From positions 14,094,337 to 14,158,336 of the forward strand of contig NC_060064.1 of assembly GCF_020283565.1 (NCBI RefSeq): a stretch of DNA of 64,000 nucleotides, read 5' to 3'. A model generated the notes under the pieces. It saw only the letters and a list, made by a program, of their open reading frames with translations, did not search any database and had not been told where the DNA came from. This DNA comes from Trifolium pratense. Its lineage: Eukaryota; Streptophyta; Magnoliopsida; Fabales; Fabaceae. The first letter of the stretch is position 1. Each line of letters begins with the position of its first letter. The translations under genes and the position numbers were made by a program. Below, piece by piece: positions 49,367-60,932 of the stretch.

Positions 49367-49783
49367 GGCTCTGTTTGGTAAAAATAAGTTATAAGTTAGC
49401 TGATAGTTGATAAGCTAGCTTATAGCTGGTAGCTTATAGTTAAAAAGTTAGTAGAATAAAATTAAAGTGTTTGGCAAATTTAGCTGTTGTAAGTACAAAA
49501 TGACATAAAAATACATGGTTAGTGGATAGTTTTTTTTTTTTTTGTAAGTGTTAGTGGATAGTTATTATAATTTTTAAAAAATAAATAAATAAAATTAATG
49601 AGGGTAAATATGAAATAAAATGAAAAAGCTATAAGCTCATACGCTACTTGAAATAGCATCTCAAAAAACGCTATAAGCTAGTTAGAGAAGCTCGTTACCA
49701 AACACTTCATATTTTTTTCAAACAAGCTTATAAGCTAGTTCAATAAGCTATAAGCTAGCTTACTGGAGTTACCAAATAGTGCC
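49367..49783. mobile_element. Tourist-like (PIF/Harbinger) MITE
   Basis: 417 bp with termini GGCTCTGTTTGGTAA and the inverse of GGCACTATTTGGTAA, flanked on both sides by the trinucleotide TAA (49364-49366, 49784-49786). A 3-bp TWA duplication plus a GGC...TTTGGTA terminus is typical of PIF/Harbinger MITEs. The interior is built of palindromic ATAAGCTAGCTTAT-type words. No coding capacity. Confidence 0.8.
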
Positions 49784-51392
49784 TAAGTCATTTTACAATT
49801 ATTATCCAGTAAAATTAATGAAAGTGGGAGAATCGAAAATTGTCATAACTCAATCTTCTCATTGTTGAAGTTGGGTTAGGATTGTCTCCCGTGACAATCT
49901 CACGGGAGGGAGTAAAGTGTAGATTCACACCATCCATCTTTTCTTATTTGTTAGAAATTAAATCAAATCTCCTAGAACTAAGAACTAGTTTCAACTTATA
50001 CAAGAAGTGTTGTTTAAAAGACTCGTATTTCGAGACTGCGATGGTCAATGGCGAACAGGTTATACTCGAAAGATCGGAACATGTGATGCTCTTCATGCTG
50101 AGATGTGGGGAATGTATGAGGGGTTAAAGATATCTAGACGCCAAGGTTTTTCGCATCTAATTGTGGAAAGTAACTATAAATTGTTAGTGGACATGGTTAC
50201 AAATAATTGCAAGATTAATGGGGCTACTCCCATTCTGATTCGTCGAATCCGAGATCTTACACTACTACAATTTTGACATATAATAGCGCCAATTTAATAG
50301 CGCTTTTTAACAAAACGCTATTAAAAATGTCACACTGAGACTTATAATAGCGGTTTACTTGTCGGGCGCTATTATAAGTTGCTAACGAAAATAAACGGAC
50401 ACGTTTAATAGCGCTTTTTGTATAAACGCTATTATATGGGTACCTCTTTGATAGCGCTTTTTGTAGAAAGGCTATTATAGGACTTTCTACCAAATTAAAT
50501 TAAAAATTGCGTAAAATATTTTATTTCGCGTTTTGGCTTCAGAGACCTTCTTCAAACTCAACTCAATATCTCGCCTATCTCACCTTCTTCGAACTTTACC
50601 TTTTCCCTCATCGAACTCACTATTTCGTCAATCTCCTTCTTTACCTTCTTCGATCCCCAAACGTGTTCACCTAAACCACCCTCCATTTTTCTCTCCGTCG
50701 AACTCATCAACCACCTTTTCTCTATCGAACTCAGAAACCTTCTTTCTCTCCGTCAAAATCGTCGCTTGAACCCTTAAAACCTTCTTATCTCAATCGTTCC
50801 CCTCTTTGAGCCCTAAAATGAAAACTGATTGAACCTAGAACTCAGAAATCCTAAAATTTAATTGAAACCCTAGAAATCAATTGAAACCCTAGAAATCAAT
50901 CGAACCCAGAGCTCAATTCATTGTCTTCGTTAACACTAGGTGAGTTTTCAATGCTTTTTATTTTTTATTTTTTTGGGAACAAGGATGCTTTCACCTGTAT
51001 TTTCTCTATGATTCATACTGATGATAAGTTTCACTTTTGTATTATACACTACTCACTTCTTTTTGTTATTTAACCACTTATTAGGTAGTTACTTTACATA
51101 AAAGTGTCTGATACACTGAGATTTGGAGTACTTACTCTATCAATATTTCCTGCATGATTATTTTTGGGGTGAATTAGTGTTGATGACTAGTTTCCAAATG
51201 TAGTAAATATTACAACTGATCATAATTCTCCCTCAATTTTATCTCAGTTGTTTGGTAATTTTTCATTTAGACTGTATATTCAACTCAATTGTAAAATGAT
51301 TTTTTAGTCTGTATTTTCTTTTGGCCAATATTCACTTCTAACTATAGCATCACTGTATCAGAGGCCATTTGTCACCTTATCTACCCATTCCG

Positions 51393-53238
51393 ATGGCAGG
51401 TATTCAATCCTTTACATCTGTACTCTAGTGTTGAGTTCTATTTCCCTCCTGTTTTTATGGTTCCATGTATCTACAATAAATTTTAAGTTTTTGATTATCC
51501 TATCTTCTTAGACTTGGCTGACAAGGACATGAAGCAAATTAATGCTCTGTTTTGTGAGGTAATTCAACTTATTTGATGTGGATCTTGAGATGATTATTGG
51601 GTCATTCAATTTTGTTTTAATAACTTAAGCTAGTTATAGAGTGCAAGCAATGTGTTTTGCAATATTATATAGCTTATTTTATGGCAGCTGACATTAGTCA
51701 TAGGATTGTTAATTTTCAAAGTTCAAATGAGAAATTTGATTTACTTTGTAGTTGTATGGAGTGCTTGATTTTGTTAATAAATGAATTGTAGTCGAGCCTC
51801 AAAGCAAATGAAGAAATAATAGATTATTCATTTTAACTTGTGTTTGTTTGCCGAGTTGTGGTGATTATTGGAATTGTTAGGCAGTTATAATCAACAATTT
51901 GTGTGTTTCTTTTAGACATATAGAAATGCTTATAGTAATTACAAGTTGTGGATAATGCTTATAGCTTAAGGCCAAGGTTCTATGGATGTGAACTCCAACA
52001 TGACATATCTTAATGTAATTATATCGGTTGTTGTAACAGTGTTAACAAAATTGGCAAAAAGAGGCTGACTTTTCCTTTCTCATGTGACTTTTACTTTAGA
52101 AAGTGTTCAAGGATAATCTCGGACCAGATTTCTCTAAGATGTAAGTTGCACTCACTAACTGAATTTTGATTTTATGAGCTTGTTTGTGTTAGTATTTTGG
52201 TATAGTTTCTATTCATATTTATGGTTCCTTGCTTAAAATATAGTTTCCTTGAATCAAGCTAGTAATTTCAATTATGCTATAGGTTGTTTCAAATGATTTT
52301 GAGCTTCTGTTTGACTTCGATGGCTTTTGGTGTCAGGTTTGGAGAGTTTGGAGAGATAATAGGTGGTCTAGTTAGGACCTCACAGGTGCAACAGAGTTTG
52401 TTATTTTTTCTCTGCTCTGCGGCAGATTTTCTGCTGTGTTAGACAGTAATTTCAGCAGGTGTTTTGGTGGAGTTTGTGGCTGTCAATAATAACTCATGGT
52501 CTAATGGACATAGATATTTGAGTTGTTTATTTCTTTCTTTTACAATATCATGTGTTGCAGATCATTAAATCACATATGTGGCTTTGCTTGGTATCTTTTC
52601 ACCAAGTTTAATTTTTTGTGTTTATGCAGTCATCTATAAATATAGACTTCTTTACAAAATATGATCACGGGAGTACATTCACCCACTTCTATTTTCTAGA
52701 CAGTAAGAATCTTTTTTCCCTTGAATACTCTCACCTTCTCAGGTCATTCACCAAGTGAGTAGCTCTCATTCTCAGGTCATCTTGCTTATGCCCATTTGTT
52801 ACTAAATTTATGATTAACATGCTTTTTTATTTATTTATTTTTGTACAAGCATGCTTTTTATTTAATATTACACACTTTTTACTTTATCACCATGAATTTA
52901 CAATTGTGTTTGATTTGTTTATTTTGTTTTTGGTCTCTAGCAGCCTTCAGATTCTAAGGATCTCAACTATGACTTCACGTTGGACCATCTTTCGACTATC
53001 AAAGTAATCAGAAAAGGGAGCAGTGATGTAGTGCAACATGTTCGCCATAAGTGGGTTGTAAAATTATTTGCTTTAAAGGTTGTCATTCATAGCTTAGTTG
53101 TTTTTTTTGTTGTATCTCTAGCCTCTCCTTTATAGCGGTGTTTGTTCTTGTACCGTCCAATTCGGGTTTGTCTTGTTCCCGGTTCGGTTTGTTTATAAAA
53201 TGAATATATTATTTCAGAGCTTGTGTTTCACTAGATGA
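51393..53238 (+). CDS. possible chimeric gene inside the CACTA element (unknown segment plus MKK6-like exon)
   Basis: Putative exons 51393-51399, 51512-51558, 52100-52140, 52337-52385, 52941-53078 and 53218-53238 all have GT-AG borders. They join into one open frame of 100 residues with a stop at 53236-53238. The first 48 residues ([16 protein letters not shown], then [19 protein letters not shown]) match no family I recognise. The next 46 are the MKK6-like exon. An alternative exon at 52630-52702 would shift the frame. The element's own TTC-rich leader lies upstream. The regular phase across five junctions argues for captured real exons rather than chance; whether it is expressed is unknown. 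A 46-residue kinase piece cannot be an active kinase. Confidence 0.42.
52941..53078 (+). pseudogene. captured MAP kinase kinase exon (MKK6-like)
   Basis: A single 138-nt exon between TTTGGTCTCTAG and GTTGTC. Its 46 residues include [28 protein letters not shown] and [12 protein letters not shown]. This is the start of the kinase domain of group A plant MAPKKs and most resembles MKK6/ANQ as I know it (SDSKELDF, DLETVKVIGKGSGGVVQ, RHKWVG). It covers the glycine-rich loop and ends on the ATP-binding Lys. Two loop glycines are altered (GKG to RKG, SGG to SSD), so the copy has drifted. Exon borders are kept, meaning genomic DNA rather than cDNA was captured. Confidence 0.85.
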
Positions 53239-53901
53239 CGTGAAGGAGGAGTACGACTACCTATATGGCTGAAGATGTTATCAATTAATGATGCAAAAAG
53301 GCGGCAAAAATAATAGTTGATCATTAATTGGTAAGTTGTATCTTATAAATATTTTATAATCCAAATATATTCTGATCTGGCTGTTGTGCTTGGTAGAAAA
53401 TGTAGTTTGGTATTGTGACACTAAAATTTTAGAGTAATGGGGATAATGATAATGTCCCCAAGGTCATACTATTTTTCCTGTTAAAAAGATTATTTTTAAA
53501 TGGGCTATTGAAACACTAGAATGAATTATGAGCATGCTGATGCACCAAACGATGTATTATCAAGCAAATGCCTATATACTTGATTTTTTGTACATGTATA
53601 TATATAATGACTATGTTTTATTATACAGGTAGTTTAAGGCCTTTCTTTTCTCAATGAACTAGGTGGTTCTCATCAAATGACAGGTCGCAGAAGAAAGTAG
53701 GGCTAGAGTTTGACAATCTCTTTTGTAGTGGTCTTTGTTTTGTACTAAAATTTCATTGATTTTTCTCATAAGTATGGCCAAAGTTTGACATATCTCTTTT
53801 GTAGTGGTCTTTGTGTTTGTACTATTCAATTCGGATTTGTCTTGTAGTCGGATTGATTTTGTTTATGAAATGAATGTATTACAAGAGTTTTTGTTTCGAA
53901 A

Positions 53902-53941
<40 letters not shown>

Positions 53942-54734
53942 ATACTATTTTAAAAGTTCAAGAGCAAGTTGTCAAACAAAAAATGCAATTTATTGTAAAA
54001 AACAGCAATTTTTAAAAAAGGACAGGATTAGTAAAAAAAAAAAAGACAGGACATACAATAACGTTTTTTACACAGGCGCTATTAAAAGTTGGTCCAGAGA
54101 AAGAATTATAATAGCGTTTTATTAATACGGGCGCTATTATAGATAACATATAACAACGCTTTTATATAAAAGCGCTACCGAAACCCGTTTCCATAAGGCT
54201 CTTTGGTCCGCGCAGTTACATACTACAGCGCTTTTTAGAAAAACCGCCATTAAAAGTGTACATATGATAGCGTTTTAAAAACGCTATTATAGACATCCAG
54301 ACTTATAATAGCGGTATCAGTAATAGCGTTTTAAAGCGCTATTAAAAGCCAAAATAAGCGTTATTAAAGGCCCTTTTTTGTTGTAGTGTTATTAATCTTT
54401 CTTGGCATGTTCAGGTTAACCACACCTTGCGAGAAGGCAACAGATGTGCTGATTGGTTAGCTTCATATAGTCTAACAAATGATTCCTTTTTGCCCATTGT
54501 TTTAGAGGCCCCACCGAAGGATCTGCAGAGTATCTTGTTTAATGACATTTCAGGGGCTTGCATGCCTAGAAATGTTCGTCTAATTTCATAGTTTTTTCCT
54601 TTATTTGGTCTTGTTGCCCTCTTTATGTAAAATCATTGTCAGCGCATGGTATTACATATCAATCGTGGGTAATATGTTTGAAAGTTATTTCATCTCTTAT
54701 GAAGTATTTAACAAATACAAGTCTCTTTATATAG

Positions 54735-56203
54735 GAAAGCTTCGGTACCTTGCCATTGTCATAGATTAGAGAGTGAAGAGGCTCATCAGACGTCAAAAGT
54801 TATTAAGCTTTTGCAGTGGCTGTACTCAGTTGGTGTAAAAAATGTATGCCTCTATGACATGAATGGTATGAAAGGTTTGGATAATCAATGTTTGTAAGCT
54901 TTCTTTTATTAGTTGAGCTTTAAGATAATGATTCTTTTGAACTCTACATTCTAGGAGTGTTGAAAAAGTCAAACGAAACCATATTTCAAACAATAAAGAA
55001 TGCAAAATCCATAGAGGTAATATATAATTTTTTTTGTTCTCAGCAGATCGCTTCTTTCGTAATATAATTGATAAATTTTTGTTTTGGTTTATGATATTAT
55101 TATTAAGACAAAATTACACTACATGTCCTTTATCTTATTTTTTTTTGTAACAGTTTGGTCCTTTATCTTTTTTTGTAACAATTTGGTCTTTTATCTTTTA
55201 TTTTGTAACACTTTGGTCCTTATCTTATTTATTTATAAAAAATAAAGAACCAAAGTGTTACAAATAAAAAAAAATAAAGGACCAAACTGTTACAAAAAAA
55301 GGGACTAAAGTATTACAAATAAAAAAAAATAAAGGACCAAAGTGTTACAAAAAAAAGATAAAGAACCAAAGTGTTACAAAAAAAATAAGATAAAGTACAT
55401 GTATAATTTTGCCTATATATTAACGTTCTTTTGATTGGGGAGTGCATCTCATATGTTTTCCATATTAATCACATAGTTTTGGTTAATTGAACCTTCGTCT
55501 CATTTCATTTTACTGATTCTTATTTCCTGCACATGTATTTAAACAATCGTTTATTTAGACAACATGATGTGTCCCATATCAAGTTAATTGGTTTCACACT
55601 TGAAATTTGTTGAGTAAATTATGTACCATTTTTTGTTGCCCTTTTGTCTTGAGAAGTTAGTAACCGATGGAACCTGCCCATAATATTTGTGGATATGTCA
55701 TCTAAAAAATTATTGATGCGAAGATGAAATACATGTTTCTGTTGATATATTGTATAAGTTCATGTCTCTTAATTTTTGATTAGGCTTATTACATGGGTAA
55801 GATGTTGGTAACATACTCATGAGTCATGATACAGAAGCCCCTTTTTTTCTTTTTTTCTCTTCACCTAATCATAAGAAATTGTTCCTCACACACTACTAAA
55901 AGTGAGAGATACCTTATCTTTCTCGTCTGTACAAGTGGAGGGAGAAATATCGTTATTGCCTTATGCTCTATTTCAAATTTTCCATGCATCCATCTGATTC
56001 ATTTATATAAAATATATGTACTAAATGACAAATTCAACTGTAACTTCAATTGTTTTTTTATTTGTTTGATCTGATCTAGCTTTAACTCAGTGCAGGAAGT
56101 TAATGAAGACGTGACACACCATGCACCAGATCACATGACCCTAGCATTTGTTTCTTATGTGGATAGGAAGGAAGCAGCGGCCAAAGCAGGCACTTCAAAT
56201 TCT
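54735..56203 (+). pseudogene. fragment of a dehydrodolichyl diphosphate synthase subunit gene (NUS1/LEW1-like)
   Basis: Three exons with intact splice borders: 54735-54865, 54955-55016 and 56096 to about 56203. They encode KLRYLAIVI, then HQTSKVIKLLQWLYSVGVKN, then GVLKKSNETIFQTIKNAK, then APDHMTLAFVSYVDRKEAA. This follows the C-terminal half of LEW1/NUS1, the non-catalytic partner of cis-prenyltransferase in dolichol synthesis at the ER. Just after LAIVI the frame meets TAG, and a 5-base excess is needed to regain the family reading, so the copy is dead. N-terminal exons and the C-terminal end are missing. Retained introns show DNA-level duplication, perhaps by the Helitron whose end lies at 57425. 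Confidence 0.78.
55109..55412. repeat. foldback repeat in the LEW1-like pseudogene intron
   Basis: CAAAATTACACTACATGTCC...TTATCTTA at the left is mirrored by TAAGATAAAGTACATGTATAATTTTG at the right. Both arms are built from several copies of a roughly 30-bp unit (TTTGTAACAGTTTGGTCC with T-rich linker). It is a non-coding MITE-like element. Confidence 0.75.
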
Positions 56204-56249
56204 AGGGTCTCATATCCACATAAGAAACAATTAGGAAACGTGGTCCAAA

Positions 56250-56704
56250 CGAGCGATTCCTAATTGTGCGATTTTAGTCCCCTAGTTTCAAACGAGCGAT
56301 TTTAGTCCCCACGTTTGTCCTCTTTTGCATTTCTTGTTCCCTTTGACTATTTTGACCAAAAAATTTGATGACATGAAATTTTGGTGACACATGTCTTAAT
56401 TTTATTAGACAACCTACAAAAAAATATTTTTAGCAAAAAATATATTATTGTTTTTTAATTTTAGATTAATATTTTAACAAAAAAAAATATCACGTGACAT
56501 TCCTTGGATTTTTTAATTTTTAATTTTTTAAAAATTATTTTTTGTAGGTTGCCCAATAAAATTAAGACATGTGTCACCAAAATTTCATGTCATCAATTTT
56601 TTGGTCAAAATAGTCAAAGGGACCAAAAAATGCAAAAGGGGGCAAACATGAGGGACTACAATGGCACAATTAGGAAACGTGGGGACCAAAATTGCAATTT
56701 AGCC
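56250..56704. repeat. inverted-repeat element beside the LEW1-like pseudogene
   Basis: The left arm (TTAGTCCCCACGTTTG...GACACATGTCTTAATTTTATT...CAACCTAC) pairs with the right arm (GTAGGTTG...AATAAAATTAAGACATGTGTC...GTGGGGACCAAAATTGC). Arms are about 130-150 bp around an AT-rich loop. The left arm also has an internal duplication of CGAGCGATT(TTAG)TCCC. Such 'blocks of GGGACCAAAATTGC' are common dispersed plant elements. No frame. Confidence 0.75.

Positions 56705-56802
<98 letters not shown>
56705..56802. repeat. (ATT)n microsatellite
   Basis: About 33 uninterrupted trinucleotides. Poly-Leu frames across it are artefacts. Confidence 0.98.
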
Positions 56803-57392
56803 GTTAGTCTTTGTATCAATAATTTCTTTATATGAGAGCCTTTACAAGTATTGTTGTTGGGCCACTAACAAATAAAAGATCCAATCAAACTTGACCCAAA
56901 AAGGGGAGTCCATACCCGAAAGTGACATTGTTTCTTGCCTATTTTGCATTATGAAGCTACAACTAGGGTTGACAGAAGTAACAAGGAGCAATTCAAACGG
57001 CCCCAAGAAATCAAAATAAGAGGTATATATATCTGCAGGATGGAATGCATTTTTAAATTTTGTTAACATACAAGCATGTTCAAGATGTCGTTTCACTTTA
57101 GCAGATCCACCTCAAATCTTGAATGTTGTTGTCATGGATCAACAACAATAATTGTATTATGTCAAATGAACTTATCATGGCTAATGTGTGTAGTTGATTA
57201 TATTATTAAGTTAAACCTTTGATTTAAACAATGCTTCGTATTGTTGTCTAATGTTATTTTTTGGTTTTCAGTTAAAGTTTAAAATATATAAATACAATTA
57301 TCTTTATTGGTTCTGTTTGGGTAATTAACATAGGTCAAGTATTATCTTAAAAAAGCTACGTCATTAATATTATTCAATCATATCAGCTATAG

Positions 57393-57425
57393 TCGTCCCG
57401 TGCATTGCACGGGTACGTATACTAG
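57393..57425 (+). mobile_element. Helitron 3' terminus
   Basis: CCCGTGCATTGCACGGG forms a 7-bp-stem hairpin and is followed by TACGTATA and CTAG, then T. Plant Helitrons end in a short hairpin about 10 bp before CTRR and sit between A and T, which this fits exactly. The 5' end (expected to be a TC terminus after an A) could not be found, so the extent is unknown; the NUS1/LEW1-like pieces to the left may be its cargo. Confidence 0.75.
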
Positions 57426-58178
57426 TTGCAACACATCCAAATCCAAAATCTGTACATTATAAAGTCTCTTCTGTGAGGTTCGATCTCCTGCAATTGCGAT
57501 CGGAGAGGTTGGAGAGATATATTAACTCCATGAATAAATTTTGTAAGTTACTCAAAATTTTAACCTTTAATTTTAATTTTAATTATTCTCTGTCTTTAGT
57601 GCGCGAACTGTACTCTACCGTTCGTTTATTTTAGTCCAAGATAAATCCAATGATTTATATGATGCCACGTGCTCTTATGATTTATATGTTTCGAACCAGA
57701 AACCCGTTTGTGTTATGACTTATGACCCATCATCTTCTTCCCCACAACACACTCGCCAACTGCTCTGCTCTCCGGCAGCGGTCATTTTGCTCGCAACCGC
57801 TAAAAACCAGGTTTCAAATCCAATTGTTTGTTTATTGTGTTATCTTTCAAACTGGGTTTCATTATATTTTCATTTGGAGAAATGTTTAATGGGTTATTTT
57901 TGAAATTTGACTTATATGATAGTTTAAGGACTATTTTATTGTTTTTTAGGATAGTTTAGGGGACTAAATTTATGTATTTTAATAGTTTAGGGACCACTAA
58001 CGGCCACTGAAAAAGTTAACTGAGTGATGAAATTGTTGGATGTTAGTATAGTTTAGGATCTTTTAGTTGCTTTTAATAGTTTAGGGACTAGATTGGTGAG
58101 AGAGTGATAGATAGTTTCTCATAGGCTCTACAGTTCCTTGATAGAGGCATCTAACCTAAGACAACACCATGTGATCTC
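57426..58178. other. spacer between the Helitron end and the SAUR cluster
   Basis: A frame at 57715-57810 (MTYDPSSSSPQHTRQ) ends near a possible donor and may be an orphan first exon. From 57920 to 58100 the words TAGTTTAGGGAC recur several times in a worn repeat. Nothing firmer can be said. Confidence 0.35.
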
Positions 58179-58179
58179 G

Positions 58180-58256
58180 TGTCTCATAGGCCCTGTCATT
58201 TTAACTATAATTTCTCTAGCAAAGGGATTTCAAGAAACTCTTGGTAACTATAAATA
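58180..58256 (+). promoter_or_regulatory. promoter of the first SAUR copy: auxin element and TATA box
   Basis: TGTCTC (58180-58185) is the classic auxin response element, 179 bp before the start codon. TATAAATA lies at 58249-58256. The intervening TTTCTCTAGCAAAGGGATTTCAAGAAACTC is shared with the promoter at 61822-61885. Confidence 0.6.
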
Positions 58257-58358
58257 TAGTGTCCTCTTTCACAACCATTACAAATCACTCAAGAAAACAA
58301 GCTTAGATACATTTTCATTACATATGAGAAATTCAGCTTGTTCTTCAAAACATTTGAA

Positions 58359-58632
58359 ATGGGTTTCCGTTTACCTGCAGCTATTAGACGGGCTTCATTT
58401 AGCAATAGCCAAACCTCATCAAAAGTATTCAATGTCCCAAAGGGCTATCTTGCAGTGTACGTCGGAGAGGAAATGAAACGGCCCCACCTCATACTTGAAC
58501 CAACCTTCATTTCAAAACTTGCTGAGTCAAGCAGAAGAAGAGTCCGGATATGATCATTCAATGGGTGGTCTCACAATTCCGTGCACAGAAGAAATTTTCT
58601 TGCATATTACTTCTGGCTTCAATAGACTGTAA
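58359..58632 (+). pseudogene. SAUR gene with a frameshift
   Basis: Small auxin-up RNA family. It starts [14 protein letters not shown] and keeps [16 protein letters not shown]. Compared with the intact copy at 61991 it then lacks 8 bases at about 58481-58490, where FVIPMSYL should be. After the gap the other frame continues in family order ([31 protein letters not shown]) to TAA at 58630-58632. A single loss event thus breaks an otherwise normal intronless gene of about 90 codons. The promoter is still similar to the intact copy, so the transcript may persist. A sequencing error cannot be excluded. Confidence 0.88.
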
Positions 58633-60932
58633 ATCTTACACTGAAACATAGATTAGCAGTAACCAGAGAAACATAGATTAGCCGGAAAATTTTGTACAAT
58701 AGTCATCATTTAGATTTGTGAAGTTTTTTTTTTGCCTTTTCCTATCTTTGGAATGGGTTAGAATTGTCCATCTGAATGACAAATTCAGGAACAAATCATG
58801 TTATTATTTTTTTCTAATTATAATGACAATATATTTCAACAACTCAATTTGCTCCTATATGATTCTATTTATAAATTATAAAACCAGTGATTCCTTGGAA
58901 AAGAGAAATAAATTATTATACAATATCCAGTTTTCCTTGGTTTATTATAATGATGATAGTAGGGTATGTGCTGTGCACAAAATTGAGCTAGAATATTCCT
59001 GCAAACTTCTCTGACCTAATAAAACGTTCATCCAAACTCTAATAGTTGATAAGCTATATATCTTGTATATAAGCTCACAATTTTTTACATGCCTTGTGCT
59101 TCTATCAATTGCTTCTTCAACAAGGCAGTGCAATTACCCTAATAAATAATAACAAGCTCCTCCAAATATCATCAACTTACGCAAACCCAACCTATGAAAA
59201 AGTGTAATGATAATAAAGGATATACTCCATTTGCACTCATTATAGGATGGTGGAAAAAAATGTGTAATCACTCTAAGGAAGACTTTTTACTTTTAGCTGT
59301 TTTAGTAAATGTCTGCTACAATTGTGGAACCAAATTTCATGGACTCATCCATCTCATTTCCCCAACTTATATACCAACAGATTTAGAGTCTGCACTAAGC
59401 ATGTATTAATGTTATAGACACACAATTAATTAGAGCCTAAAACAGAAGCTAAACCCATCAAATCAAATAATAGAGTTCTGGTTTACCACTTCTTGACCCA
59501 ATTATGAAAAGTCTTCCATTGCCAGCTCTCTGGGTCCAGCCATCTCAGTTGGTCTTTTATTCATGGCAGTATATCTTATATTTGTAGCTATTATTTGACT
59601 TAAAATTCATCACTAAGAGAAGTTTTTGTTTCTATATCTTGAGATTGAGCTATATCTCGAGAAGAGAACATGTGACGTGTCTAATGCATGTCTAAAAAAA
59701 TATGGATATCCATAACTCAAGCATTAAGTCCCTCACACTCAACCTTCCTTCGCAGAAGCAAAGACTCCCTCTCAGTGAGTTATGTTTCGGATGATAAAAA
59801 CCAATAAGAAACTTTGTCCCTCACACTCAAACCATGCCAATACAATCATACATACATAAAACAAAGGGTCCAGCTATTTTGACAAAAATGTATAGCTAGC
59901 GACAGTGTAGAGTTGACACCTTTGTTGAGTTACTGTACACTTCATGTTATGTGATTATGATTTAATTAAGGAGTGAGTTTGAAATACTTATGTTAGGAGG
60001 CAACAGTGAACCTTCATCAAAGGATTGGTTAGTAGTCAGAAGATAGCAGTACATGTTTGAACCTACAAGTAATAGAAATATTGTATGTATCCTGAAAATT
60101 GAATTCTTAATTTCAACATTCCTGTATATTCCATTTTAGATAAATGTAGTCTTTTAAAGAAAGTATAAAAACAACTGCTTTGGCATGACTATAAAGAGGA
60201 CTATTGCTCAAGTATCAGAGCCAAACTATCATACAGTTGATGACTTACTGCCCAAGTATCAGACAAGTCAAAGCTCTCCATTTAAAATTGATAAACATAC
60301 ATAAGTAGGCAAGACAGTACGACCTAGTTTGGATGAGTTTCTATAGATTTACAGAATTGAGATGACTTTTAACAACTTTTTTTGGCTTAGTTTCGACTCT
60401 CAGCTAACATACACTTTCATGAATAGTTGAGGCGGCAATGTATTAAAGGGTGCCTTGACGATAATTTTGTGTTTTAGGACTTCAACTTTGACGTCTTATT
60501 ACCAGAAAAATCCAACTTAATAATTAATTGATAAGAAGTTTTATTATGTGATATGTTCCAATCAAGTTGAAAATCTTTATAGGATAAGAAAGGTTTTGGT
60601 TTAAAAATTTATTTGTTTAGAGTTTTGTTCTATGGACTCGTAACACATACCAATTTTGCATTACCATGTACCTACTAGTATGTAATAGACAGTATCCGTA
60701 AAATTAGTACATAGCTTGTGTTTCTGCAATGAAAGTATTTGAGATGACACAAAAACAACAGATGAATTCAAAAGAATAGAGTTTGATAAATTCTCATTTC
60801 AAATTCCCACTTAAGAAGGAACAGCAAAATTGACAAAGAAATTCCTCATGTACAAAAGTTGTCTCAACTAGTCTATCCTACTGTGCTATGCTTATGTTAT
60901 CATTCATTTGACTATTTTGCAGTATGAACAAG
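58633..60932. other. spacer within the SAUR cluster
   Basis: 2.3 kb with no supported gene. The first 350 bp downstream of the pseudogene are similar to the region after 62249 (AGATTTGTGAAGTTTTT, GACAATATATTTCAACAACTCAATTTGCTCC), so the SAUR duplication included the 3' flank. Confidence 0.55.

Larger units (their letters stand above)
50260..54388 (+). mobile_element. CACTA transposon, non-autonomous, carrying host gene pieces
   Basis: 4,129 bp. The left end is CACTACTACAATTTTGAC; the right end is the inverse of CACTACAACAAAAAAGG. TTA flanks both sides (50257-50259, 54389-54391), the 3-bp duplication typical of CACTA. Subterminal zones (50260-50505 and 54053-54388) are packed with direct and inverted AATAGCGC/GCGCTATT words. 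No transposase frame is present. The interior looks like genic sequence: a TTC-rich leader-like tract from about 50530, phased exons, and an exon related to MAP kinase kinases. A (TA)n run lies at 53904-53939. Confidence 0.92.
50007..54591 (+). pseudogene. RNase H-like domain of a LINE or derived gene, split by a CACTA element
   Basis: The left part (50007-50259) encodes an RNase H fold: DCDGQWRTGYTRKIGTCDAL, then HAEMWGMYEGLK, then LIVESNYKLLVDMV. The right part resumes at 54392 and reads on in the same frame to HTLREGNRCADWLASYS and a stop at 54589-54591. Removing the CACTA element and one TTA copy restores one continuous frame, so the insertion came after the frame was established. The family's third acidic residue (ESD) is N here (ESN), so the domain was probably inactive already. 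Plant LINEs and many 'putative ribonuclease H' genes share this domain. The upstream reverse-transcriptase part is missing. Confidence 0.85.

Noticed and set aside
56504..56875. Frame with a long poly-leucine run
   Set aside because: It reads through (ATT)n and an inverted-repeat element; no coding signal.
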